DNA from: an uncultured Lachnospiraceae bacterium
GTDB lineage: Bacteria; Bacillota; Clostridia; Lachnospirales; Lachnospiraceae
Reading direction: 5' to 3'
Length of the DNA: 8,004 nt
Assembly: GCA_900313265.1 (NCBI GenBank)
Contig: OMRN01000153.1
Span: 1-8,004, forward strand
The notes beneath the pieces are model-generated. The model did no database searches. It was not told the DNA's origin and worked only from the letters and a program-made list of their open reading frames with translations. The position numbers and the translations under genes were made by a program. Shown here in pieces: positions 1-5,795 of the stretch (within the stretch, counting starts at the first letter, position 1; each line of letters starts with the position of its first letter).

Positions 1-2127
1 AAGCGCAATCCTCTTTTTCGCCTCGTTTACTTCAAGTACGACAACCTGCACCGTATCTCCGACGGACAAAACTTCGTTTGCATTCTTCACGAAACGGTTT
101 GCGATTTCGGAGATATGAACCAGTCCGTCCTGATGCACGCCGATATCCACAAAAGCACCGAAATCCACGACATTACGGACGGTTCCCGTTAATTTCATTC
201 CGGGTTTTAAATCGCTGATATCCAGCAAATCCGTCCGAAAAATCGGAGGCGGAAGCGATTCTCTCGGATCTCTTCCGGGTTTTAAAAGTTCCTTTACGAT
301 ATCCTTTAATGTCGGAACACCGATTCCGCATTCCGTGGCAAGTTTTGCTTCCCCGTATTTTTCCACGCGCGCCGTCAGTTCCCCGATATCACCGGAAGCA
401 ACATCCGATAAGGAATAGCCGCATAAAGACAGCAGTTTCTCTGCCGCCTCATAACTCTCCGGATGCACACCCGTGTTATCAAGAACGTTCCCACTCTCCG
501 GGACACGCAGGAACCCCGCGCACTGCTCGTATGCTTTCGGTCCGAGTTTCGGAACTTTCAGAAGTTTTTTCCTCGAATCGTAAACGCCGTTTTCTTCGCG
601 ATACGTTACAATATTCTTTGCAATCGTCGCATTCAATCCGGACACACGTTTTAAAAGTGAAGGTGACGCGGTATTCAAATCCACGCCGACCGCATTTACG
701 CAGTCCTCAACAACTCCGTCCAGCGCTTCTTCCAGACGTTTTTGCGGCATGTCGTGCTGGTACTGTCCGACGCCGATTGCCTTCGGTTCGATTTTTACGA
801 GTTCCGCAAGCGGATCCTCGAGTCTTCTGGCGATCGAAATCGCCGAACGAAGATTGACGTCATATTGCGGAAATTCTTCCGCCGCAAGTTTGGATGCGGA
901 ATACACCGATGCGCCGGCTTCGGAAACCACCATGTAGGAGACTCCGGGACAGTTCTTCAGCATTTCCGCCGTCATGTTTTCGGTTTCTCTCGAAGCCGTT
1001 CCGTTGCCGATGGCAATGTGTTCCACATGATGCTTTTTGATTAAAACCGTCAGTTTTTCGATGGCTTCTTTTTTCATTTTTTCGCTGTGTGTCGGATAAA
1101 CCACGGCGGTATCGAGAACCTTTCCCGTCGCGTCCACGACCGCCACTTTACAGCCCATACGATATCCGGGATCCAAGCCCATCGTAACTTTTCCTTTTAC
1201 CGGCGGCTGCATCAAAAGCGGCTTTAAGTTCAGCGCAAAACTTTTAATCGCACCTTCATCCGCCATATCCGTCAGTGCGGAACGCATTTCGTTTTCCATG
1301 GACGGCTCGATTAAGCGGTCAAAACTGTCGAGGATGGCTGCTTTCATAAAATCCCCGGCCGCGCTGCCCGGTCTTAATTCTCTTCTCTCAATGACGGAAA
1401 GTGCTTTGTCGTGGTCGATTTCGACCTTAACTTTTAAAAATCCTTCCTTCTCACCCCGGTTTACGGCAAGTACCTGATGGCCCGCCATTTTTCCGACCGG
1501 CTGTGAAAAATCATAATACACGGAGTATACGCTGTCCTCTTCTTTTGCGGCTTTGGAACGGACGATGCCCTCTTTTTGATAAAGCGAGCGCAAATCTTTT
1601 CGGATTTCCGCATTGTCGGAAAGAATCTCCGCCACGATATCATTCGCCCCGGCAAGCACATCTTCCACGGTTTCCACGCCTTTGTCGGGATCGATGTATT
1701 TTTCCGCTTCCTTCTCCGGCTTCGGACAGGATTTATCCTGAAGGAATAAAAGAAGCGCCAGCGGCTCAAGTCCTTTTTCCTTTGCAATCGTTGCCCTGGT
1801 GCGGCGTTTTTGCTTGTACGGACGGTATAAATCCTCCGCCTCGGATAGCGTCTTCGCTGCGAGAATTTCTGCCTTTAATTCCTCCGTCAGTTTTCCCTGT
1901 TCATCAATGCTTTTGATGATTTCCTCTTTACGTGCCTCGAGATTTCTTAAGTACTTCAGGCGCTCTTCCAGTGCGCGCAATGAAGTATCGTCCATCGCGC
2001 CATGTGCCTCTTTGCGGTATCTTGCGATGAACGGAATGGTATTTCCCTCGTCAAGCAGCGTGATGACATTTCTCACCGCTTCTGCCGGTTTGTTTATCTC
2101 TGAAGCTATCTGTTTAATTATGTCCAT
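1..2127 (-). CDS. tex: Tex family RNA-binding transcription accessory protein (3' end beyond window)
   Basis: The frame stays open for 709 codons from the ATG at 2127 to base 1, with no stop in the window, so only a short C-terminal tail is missing. The protein starts MDIIKQIASEINKP and has the Tex N-terminal helical region (IPFIARYRKEAHGAMDD, about residues 32-48). A YqgF/RNase H-like domain begins near residue 318 (MGLDPGYRMGCKVAVVD), followed by the GVGQYQHDM segment and a helix-hairpin-helix region (VGVDLNTASPSLLKRVSGLN, about 475-500). A C-terminal S1 RNA-binding domain begins near residue 640 (KLTGTVRNVVDFGAFVDIG, then GLVHISE). Tex proteins are cytoplasmic, bind nucleic acid and affect transcription; the exact role in Firmicutes is not settled. 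AAAGGAA lies 6 nt before the ATG. The gene follows the shikimate-kinase-like gene by 144 bases on the same strand and may share its transcript. The length is normal for the family and I decoded the frame throughout without an interruption. Confidence 0.96.
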   Translation of the reverse strand, partial: MDIIKQIASEINKPAEAVRNVITLLDEGNTIPFIARYRKEAHGAMDDTSLRALEERLKYLRNLEARKEEIIKSIDEQGKLTEELKAEILAAKTLSEAEDLYRPYKQKRRTRATIAKEKGLEPLALLLFLQDKSCPKPEKEAEKYIDPDKGVETVEDVLAGANDIVAEILSDNAEIRKDLRSLYQKEGIVRSKAAKEEDSVYSVYYDFSQPVGKMAGHQVLAVNRGEKEGFLKVKVEIDHDKALSVIERRELRPGSAAGDFMKAAILDSFDRLIEPSMENEMRSALTDMADEGAIKSFALNLKPLLMQPPVKGKVTMGLDPGYRMGCKVAVVDATGKVLDTAVVYPTHSEKMKKEAIEKLTVLIKKHHVEHIAIGNGTASRETENMTAEMLKNCPGVSYMVVSEAGASVYSASKLAAEEFPQYDVNLRSAISIARRLEDPLAELVKIEPKAIGVGQYQHDMPQKRLEEALDGVVEDCVNAVGVDLNTASPSLLKRVSGLNATIAKNIVTYREENGVYDSRKKLLKVPKLGPKAYEQCAGFLRVPESGNVLDNTGVHPESYEAAEKLLSLCGYSLSDVASGDIGELTARVEKYGEAKLATECGIGVPTLKDIVKELLKPGRDPRESLPPPIFRTDLLDISDLKPGMKLTGTVRNVVDFGAFVDIGVHQDGLVHISEIANRFVKNANEVLSVGDTVQVVVLEVNEAKKRIAL

Positions 2128-2137
2128 ATGTGTTTCC

Positions 2138-2182
2138 TTTATTCTTTATCTTTTTTGTCTTTTTCTTTTTTGTCTTTTTCTT
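2138..2182 (-). repeat. 15-bp purine-rich tandem repeat ahead of tex
   Basis: Read on the minus strand, AAGAAAAAGACAAAA occurs twice perfectly (2168-2182 and 2153-2167). A degraded third copy, AAGATAAAGAATAAA, matches 12 of 15 bases (2138-2152) and runs into the tex ribosome-binding site. The period is a multiple of three, and one frame reads as a Lys/Glu/Asp-rich peptide ending in TAA at 2139-2141. The stretch may be an unstructured leader, a slippage-prone repeat, or the remains of a charged protein tail. Confidence 0.7.
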
Positions 2183-2300
2183 ATTGCCTTTTAACTGTCA
2201 TTTCTTTCCTGGGATTAGTAATCCGGATTAAAACGCTCTTTCGCTCTTTCGATTCTTCAAAAATCTGCAAATTATCGTCTCCGAATAACCGAAACTTCAT
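2181..2300 (-). CDS. Possible 39-residue ORF overlapping the end of the kinase gene
   Basis: An ATG at 2298-2300, inside the last codons of the shikimate-kinase-like gene but in another frame, opens a 39-codon frame beginning MKFRLFGDDNLQIFEES and ending at TAA 2181-2183. Past that stop the same frame continues as EKDKKEKDKKDKE to a second TAA (2139-2141) just before the tex ribosome-binding site. The peptide is charged, with no membrane segment or motif I recognise, and there is no convincing Shine-Dalgarno sequence before its ATG. It overlaps the upstream gene by 29 bases. Chance is a serious alternative for a frame this short, so this is a tentative call. Confidence 0.2.
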   Translation of the reverse strand: MKFRLFGDDNLQIFEESKERKSVLIRITNPRKEMTVKRQ

Positions 2301-2796
2301 CCGCAATCATCATCACGGTTTCTTCAATCGACGACTCTCCTTCTTCGACAACAATATCCGCATATTTTTCGTATAAAACCGACCGGCTTTCAAACATTTC
2401 TTCGACCGTTTCATTCAGCCTTAATACGACACCGCGTTCTTTGATGTTGTGAAGCCTCTTAAAGAGTTCCTCTTTCCCGACTTTCAGATAAATCACAATT
2501 CCGTCTTCTTTCAGATGCCGCATTCCCGCATCGCTGTACACCACGCTCCCGCCGGTTGCGATGACCGCATTTTTCTCCTGAACCGACAAAACCGCTTCCT
2601 CTTCCGCACACAGAAATCCGTCGACACCCCGGTCCCGGATTAAGTCGCAAAGAAGTGCCTTCTCGCGTTTCTGGATCACTAAATCCGTGTCGATATAATC
2701 CATTCCGAGCACTTTCGCGAGAATGACTCCGACCGTACTTTTTCCCGATGCCGGCATGCCGGTTAAAATGATATTTGTCTTTTGTTTTTCTTCCAT
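2272..2796 (-). CDS. aroK: Shikimate kinase (AroK-like, atypical substrate-site residues)
   Basis: This 174-residue protein has the size and fold signature of shikimate kinase, which phosphorylates shikimate at O3 using ATP in the cytoplasmic chorismate pathway. A Walker A loop, GMPASGKST, lies at residues 13-21. It is followed by YIDTDLVI (34-41), whose Asp36 and Asp38 match the family's Mg/shikimate-binding region, and by ATGGSVVYS, matching the GGG motif region. The lid-region arginine (ERGVVLR) and the late RSVLYEKYAD motif (family RxPLYxxxAD) are present. Odd points: where characterised enzymes have FR followed by an acidic segment, this protein reads GFLCAEEEA, so the shikimate-contacting Arg seems replaced by Leu, and the third Gly of GGG is Ser. 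It therefore belongs to a divergent subfamily commonly annotated as shikimate kinase, and its substrate is less certain than its fold. The Shine-Dalgarno is weak (GGAAAAG upstream of the ATG at 2796). tex lies downstream on the same strand. Confidence 0.85.
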   Translation of the reverse strand: MEEKQKTNIILTGMPASGKSTVGVILAKVLGMDYIDTDLVIQKREKALLCDLIRDRGVDGFLCAEEEAVLSVQEKNAVIATGGSVVYSDAGMRHLKEDGIVIYLKVGKEELFKRLHNIKERGVVLRLNETVEEMFESRSVLYEKYADIVVEEGESSIEETVMMIADEVSVIRRR

Positions 2797-2833
2797 GGAT
2801 TTTTCTTTTCCGATACCTGTAAATCAGCCTTAT

Positions 2834-2850
2834 TATGCGCTATGCGCATA
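2834..2850. promoter_or_regulatory. 17-bp palindrome at the predicted start of the aroK-like transcript
   Basis: TATGCGC-TAT-GCGCATA has perfect 7-bp arms around a 3-bp centre. It begins about 8 bases downstream of the minus-strand -10 box at 2858-2863, so it covers roughly +1 to +17 of the message. It could be a repressor operator or a short hairpin at the 5' end of the mRNA. No regulator gene that would bind it can be identified here. Confidence 0.45.
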
Positions 2851-2857
2851 CAAAGTT

Positions 2858-2886
2858 ATTATATCAAAAATCCCCTCATATTGCAT
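2858..2886 (-). promoter_or_regulatory. Promoter of the aroK-like gene (extended -10)
   Basis: On the minus strand, TATAAT (2858-2863) is preceded by TGA, making an extended -10 element (TGnTATAAT). Seventeen bases further upstream lies ATGCAA (2881-2886), a weak 3-of-6 match to TTGACA. Extended -10 promoters tolerate a poor -35. The predicted start is near 2851, giving a leader of about 55 nt. Confidence 0.6.
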
Positions 2887-2954
2887 TCTTTTTATGCATT
2901 TACCGTCTGATTATTTTTCTCTTTTTTTGAAATATTCGAATTTTAAAAAATCAC

Positions 2955-2983
2955 TTGTACTTCCGACTATAAGTACGTATAAT
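2955..2983 (+). promoter_or_regulatory. Promoter of the antitoxin-like operon
   Basis: TTGTAC (2955-2960) and a perfect TATAAT (2978-2983) are separated by 17 bases, the ideal sigma-A spacing. The bases before the -35 are very A/T-rich (about 2925-2950) and could act as an UP element. Transcription should begin near 2990, giving a leader of about 80 nt. The promoter is interleaved with inverted repeats that look like operators. Confidence 0.75.
2957..2976. promoter_or_regulatory. Putative operator 1: GTACTT / AAGTAC inverted repeat
   Basis: GTACTT (2957-2962) and its reverse complement AAGTAC (2971-2976) flank an 8-base spacer. The left arm overlaps the -35 box and the right arm lies just before the -10 box, where a bound repressor would exclude RNA polymerase. 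Phd/YefM antitoxins typically repress their own operons through such palindromes. Confidence 0.55.
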
Positions 2984-3001
2984 AGTACTTAATAAAGTAC
3001 T
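2984..3001. promoter_or_regulatory. Putative operator 2: AGTACTT-aata-AAGTACT inverted repeat
   Basis: Two perfect 7-bp arms surround a 4-base spacer immediately after the -10 box, spanning the predicted transcription start. The core (AAGTAC/GTACTT) is the same as in the first site, with centres 26 bp apart, about two and a half helical turns. The repeated core argues for a cooperative operator pair rather than a chance palindrome. Confidence 0.6.
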
Positions 3002-3053
3002 ATTTGTTATTTTTATCTTTTGAGTCTGTTTTTGAAATAATACTTTTTTGAAC

Positions 3054-3061
3054 AGGAGGTG
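3054..3061 (+). promoter_or_regulatory. Strong ribosome-binding site of the antitoxin-like gene
   Basis: AGGAGGTG ends 9 nt before the ATG at 3071 and closely matches the anti-Shine-Dalgarno. It fixes the start of the first gene and suggests it is translated efficiently, as expected if the antitoxin must be in excess. Confidence 0.85.
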
Positions 3062-3070
3062 TTTTGAATT

Positions 3071-3637
3071 ATGACGATTGCAAAGCAGGCGCAAATCCGT
3101 ACAAATATTAAGCAATACTTTGATATGGCCTATGAAGGCGAAGCTGTCATTGTTCCGAGAAAGCAGGGAAAGAATGTCGTTATCATTTCCGAAAACGAAT
3201 ATAACCGGCTGAATCAGGCCGTTCGAGTTGCTGCATATGCTACTGCCGTTTCAGAAACAAAGGAACATAAACCTGAATCAGCAAAACACCATGCTGAAGA
3301 AAACAATAAAACCCACAATTTGGAAAAACTGAAAACCATACGTTCTTTTAAGAAAAACTGGAACGGAAATAACGCCCCTTCATTCCCGAAGAGACTGATG
3401 GATAAAGCTGAAAATCTGATAAACGGATTAACCATCCAACCGGAGATTTTTCCTACTGCTCTATGTACAATTCAGTTGGAATATGATAATGCCAGAAGGG
3501 ATCACATGGAAATCGAAATCGGCTTATCCGATACGGCAGAGATTTTTATTGTGAAATATAATGGGGAAGAAATATACGAAACCATCCCGGCGGATGCCGA
3601 CGCAATAAACGCAAAAGCAGGTGATTTTTATGGATAA
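3071..3637 (+). CDS. Phd/YefM-type antitoxin with extended C-terminal domain
   Basis: The first 50 or so residues resemble Phd/YefM antitoxins: an N-terminal Ile/Arg/Asn segment (IRTNIKQYFDMAYEGEAVIV, 9-28) followed by the strand-helix pattern NVVIISENEYNRL (35-47). Members bind operator DNA with this part and neutralise a toxin with the rest. The protein is 188 residues, about twice the usual 80-90. A hydrophilic Lys/Glu/His/Asn linker (about 60-83) leads to a second region with a Trp-Asn-Gly segment (KKNWNGNNAPSF, 94-105), then QPEIFPT (123-129) and IQLEYD (134-139), then an alternating strand-like C-terminus. I recall this WxGxxA / PEIFPT / IQLEY pattern from uncharacterised bacterial proteins but cannot name the domain. 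The gene is first in a two-gene plus-strand operon, overlaps the next by 8 nt, and sits behind palindromes that suggest autoregulation. The antitoxin role is inferred from the N-terminus. Confidence 0.8.
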   Translation: MTIAKQAQIRTNIKQYFDMAYEGEAVIVPRKQGKNVVIISENEYNRLNQAVRVAAYATAVSETKEHKPESAKHHAEENNKTHNLEKLKTIRSFKKNWNGNNAPSFPKRLMDKAENLINGLTIQPEIFPTALCTIQLEYDNARRDHMEIEIGLSDTAEIFIVKYNGEEIYETIPADADAINAKAGDFYG

Positions 3638-4007
3638 TACATTTCAAAATACGGAAAAATTATACAGAGCCGTTTACCCGCCGGAAGTTGCCGACATTTT
3701 TTGGAAGAAGGACGGAAGCATCTCTTCCGCCGCTTTTGCCGATCCAAAAGGATTATCGGTAGAACGAGGCGACTACCGCAAAGATAACGATGTAATAAGT
3801 TCTATGCGTAAGAAATTCAGCGGTCATATTATTTCTCTTTATGTCAAAAACTGTACAGACACCGGCGCTGTCGTAATATATACACCCTCTCGCACTAATA
3901 TCTATCATTCCGAAATTCACGGAAATGAAAAAACTGCGTTGCTTTCAAAATCACAGCGCAGATATTTGGCAAATCATGCGGTTATTCTGACTCCGAGACC
4001 GCTATGA
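3630..4007 (+). CDS. Uncharacterised protein, candidate toxin/effector partner of the Phd-like antitoxin
   Basis: This protein has 125 residues from the ATG at 3630. That start is preferred over the in-frame GTG at 3621 because AGGTGA (3618-3623) lies 6 nt before it. The start overlaps the end of the antitoxin-like gene by 8 nt, indicating translational coupling. The N-terminus reads LYRAVYPP (11-18), then DGSISSAAFADPKGLSVER (28-46), and the C-terminal half has NIYHSEIHG (90-98) followed by a basic SKSQRRYLANHAVIL segment (106-120). I recall an SSAAFxD / LSVxR and xxHxEIxG pattern from short uncharacterised bacterial proteins, but I know no tested function. Conserved-looking polar residues are Arg13, Ser32, Ser33, Arg46, His93, Glu95 and His97. 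There is no signal peptide or membrane segment, so it is probably cytoplasmic. It is not recognisably RelE, Doc, HicA or a PIN-domain toxin. The toxin role rests only on gene order. An intrinsic terminator follows. Confidence 0.75.
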   Translation: MDNTFQNTEKLYRAVYPPEVADIFWKKDGSISSAAFADPKGLSVERGDYRKDNDVISSMRKKFSGHIISLYVKNCTDTGAVVIYTPSRTNIYHSEIHGNEKTALLSKSQRRYLANHAVILTPRPL

Positions 4008-4030
4008 AATTTCTGTTTTTCGATTGTTCC

Positions 4031-4073
4031 AGGGAGGAAGCGGATTACTGCTTTTTTCCCTGATTTTATTTTA
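4031..4073 (+). terminator. Intrinsic terminator closing the antitoxin-like operon
   Basis: AGGGAGGAAGC (4031-4041) can pair with GCTTTTTTCCCT (4050-4061) across an 8-base loop, with two G-U pairs and one bulged T. GATTTTATTTTAC follows. It begins 23 bases after the stop codon at 4007. Read on the minus strand the hairpin has no T-run behind it, so it should serve the plus-strand operon and not cbiL, which converges from the right. Confidence 0.6.
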
Positions 4074-4722
4074 CAATCATCAGCGAAAAATATCCGGCCT
4101 CATCCGGCATACTCCCGACTTCTTTGTAAACCCTTTCATTCTCCATTCCGCAGTTTTCCACGAGCCATGCATGCTTTCCTTCAGCCGATACGGCCTGTTT
4201 GATACTCTTTAAATTCTTTCCGGCTTTCAAAATTACGAGTGTGCCGTCCACCTTCCGGTACTCTCCCGCACTGATTGTTACAGACTCTCTTCCCGTCGCC
4301 AACGGAATCATCAGTTTTGCGGATGCCGCACTAAAAGAAGGAATTCCGCTGACAATACGCACATCAAAACCTTTTTCTTTAACCGCATCCAGAATATACG
4401 AAACACCGGAATAAAATCCCGGATCTCCCAACGTTAAAAATGCGACATTTTTTCCGCTTTCCAGTTTCATAGAAAGAAGCAAAGCCGCTTTTTCATGGAC
4501 TTTGCTTAAATCTCCTTCCTGCATTGGGAAATCCATCGGTAAGATTTCTTTATCCGACATTTCCGGAACCGCTCCGATTGCGATTCTGTATGCAATTCCG
4601 GGTTCCCCGCCTGATGAAACACAGGCAATGCAGTCCGCTTCTTTTATTGTTTTTACGGCCTTCAGGGTCAGCAGTTCCGGATCTCCGGGGCCGACCCCGA
4701 CCGCATATAAAATTCCGTTCAT
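4066..4722 (-). CDS. cbiL: Precorrin-2 / cobalt-factor II C20-methyltransferase
   Basis: This SAM-dependent methyltransferase of the tetrapyrrole methylase fold adds the C20 methyl group during corrin-ring synthesis for cobalamin. An anaerobe would use the cobalt-loaded intermediate (CbiL), while aerobes use precorrin-2 (CobI). The 218-residue protein shows the SAM-binding GVGPGDPELLTLKA (9-22), LTLGDPGFYSGVSYI (96-110), VSGIPSFSAASAKLMIPL (124-141), LVILKAGKNL (162-171) and the closing LVENCGMENERVY / YFSLMIV pattern typical of CobI/CbiL. The length is close to the usual 220-240. I chose the ATG at 4722 because the methylase core starts right after it and GGAG lies upstream; a longer frame to 4758 would add 12 residues unrelated to the family. 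The start shares one base with the stop of the lipoprotein gene (TAATG), so translation is probably coupled. No other cobalamin gene is in the window. The choice between CbiL and CobI is inferred from lifestyle. Confidence 0.88.
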   Translation of the reverse strand: MNGILYAVGVGPGDPELLTLKAVKTIKEADCIACVSSGGEPGIAYRIAIGAVPEMSDKEILPMDFPMQEGDLSKVHEKAALLLSMKLESGKNVAFLTLGDPGFYSGVSYILDAVKEKGFDVRIVSGIPSFSAASAKLMIPLATGRESVTISAGEYRKVDGTLVILKAGKNLKSIKQAVSAEGKHAWLVENCGMENERVYKEVGSMPDEAGYFSLMIVK

Positions 4723-5795
4723 TAAGGCTCCGTCGGCTGGGGCTCCAGTCCGTCCCATGCTACATTCCAGCTCGGTGTCACATCGGGATTTTCAGCCGGC
4801 ATTTTAAGCTCCGCTTCGGGAATGCCGAGTTCCTGAAGTCTTGCTTCAACCATCTGTTTTGCTGTGTTATCGTCTGTAACCAGGATGCCGGCATCGGTAT
4901 AAATCTTCATATAATCATCACTCGGATAAATTGAATTTCCGTCAACATCACGGAATACATAAACCTGCTGTCTAAGATAAGCATCGTATTCCGGACTTCC
5001 GTCGACCATAATATAATCATATGGGGCAAAACTGTATCTATCTCTGTCGATACTTCCGGGATCTCCCCCCTGGACATACGGATAACCGTCCGGCAGGTTG
5101 GCATCGGAAGGAAGTTCATATCCGTAAATAATCGCTTCCGGCATGGCTGCTTCAAACTCAACCGAATAAATGAATTCCGGTTCGCCGGCTGCATTTACGC
5201 GGGAATAGCTGGTCATATATAAAGATGCACCGCCGCTTCCATATGAGTTATAAACACCATAACGGTTTAACTCGCCCTGTGAGCGGTAAAACGATTCATA
5301 CTGATCAACCACACAGAGAACACCGTCGATTTTTTTGACAATGTAATAAAGATCCATCGTGTTGGTTCTCTCATCATTGTCACCGTTAACGTCAAGTGCC
5401 ATCTCGGGAATACCGTCGTTTCCGCAGTCGATAAAGGCATAATCGATTTCAACAACTCTCATGTAACCCGGTTCAAATCCTTCATCATAAGCCTGATTGA
5501 CACTGTCTCTTAAATCATCCAGCGTATATTCACTGCCGTTTGTCAGGCCCGTCATACCGTCTTTGACGGCTTTGATGGTAGCTTCTCCGTTAATAAAAGC
5601 AAGATAATCGTCTTCGGTTACCGCATCGGCCGAATCCGTATCCGGTGTTACGTCCACGTCCGGCGTCGGAGTTACAACCACTTCCGAAACCGGCTCCGAT
5701 GTCATTACGGAAGTATTGGTACATCCCACTGCCGCAGTTGCGGCAAGCATTGCAGCACTCATCACTGCCAACATTTTAAGTACTTTTTTCTTCAT
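4722..5795 (-). CDS. Secreted lipoprotein with Asp-rich calcium-loop-like segment
   Basis: The 357-residue protein begins with a Lys-rich n-region and hydrophobic core (residues 1-22) ending in a lipobox, AVGC, with Cys25 the predicted lipidated residue, so it should be anchored on the outer face of the cytoplasmic membrane. A Thr/Pro/Asp/Val linker (about 26-60) leads to a globular domain. That domain contains AFIDCGNDGIPEMALDVNGDN (120-140), which resembles the DxDxDGxxE loops of EF-hand/dockerin/FG-GAP-like proteins common in clostridial surface lipoproteins, although the first loop has Gly125 where an acidic or amide residue is usual. The C-terminus is rich in Pro and acidic residues and ends EPQPTEP. 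I do not recognise a catalytic family. AGGAGG lies 8 nt before the ATG at 5795. The stop overlaps the cbiL start by one base, so the two are cotranscribed. A 150-base gap separates it from the TerB-like gene, so it probably has its own promoter, though I saw no convincing one. Confidence 0.88.
   Translation of the reverse strand: MKKKVLKMLAVMSAAMLAATAAVGCTNTSVMTSEPVSEVVVTPTPDVDVTPDTDSADAVTEDDYLAFINGEATIKAVKDGMTGLTNGSEYTLDDLRDSVNQAYDEGFEPGYMRVVEIDYAFIDCGNDGIPEMALDVNGDNDERTNTMDLYYIVKKIDGVLCVVDQYESFYRSQGELNRYGVYNSYGSGGASLYMTSYSRVNAAGEPEFIYSVEFEAAMPEAIIYGYELPSDANLPDGYPYVQGGDPGSIDRDRYSFAPYDYIMVDGSPEYDAYLRQQVYVFRDVDGNSIYPSDDYMKIYTDAGILVTDDNTAKQMVEARLQELGIPEAELKMPAENPDVTPSWNVAWDGLEPQPTEP

Noticed and set aside
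309..1916. Several plus-strand open frames (for example 309-857 and 1503-1916)
   Set aside because: They lie antisense to tex, which is continuous and highly recognisable. Their translations are rich in Arg/Pro/Ser with no family signal.
3621..3629. GTG start for the second cassette gene
   Set aside because: This GTG forms part of the Shine-Dalgarno sequence (AGGTGA) for the ATG at 3630, which has proper spacing.
4723..4758. Twelve-residue N-terminal extension of the cbiL protein
   Set aside because: The extra residues lie inside the lipoprotein coding end, have no family similarity, and the internal ATG has its own GGAG and sits at the methylase core.
4907..5455. Minus-strand open frames inside the lipoprotein gene (4907-5194, 5267-5455)
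   Set aside because: They are out-of-frame shadows of a gene with a clear lipobox and ribosome-binding site.
5778..5785. AAGTACTT match to the cassette operator core near the lipoprotein start
   Set aside because: It is a single copy inside coding sequence for the signal peptide, unpaired with another arm, and easily explained by chance.
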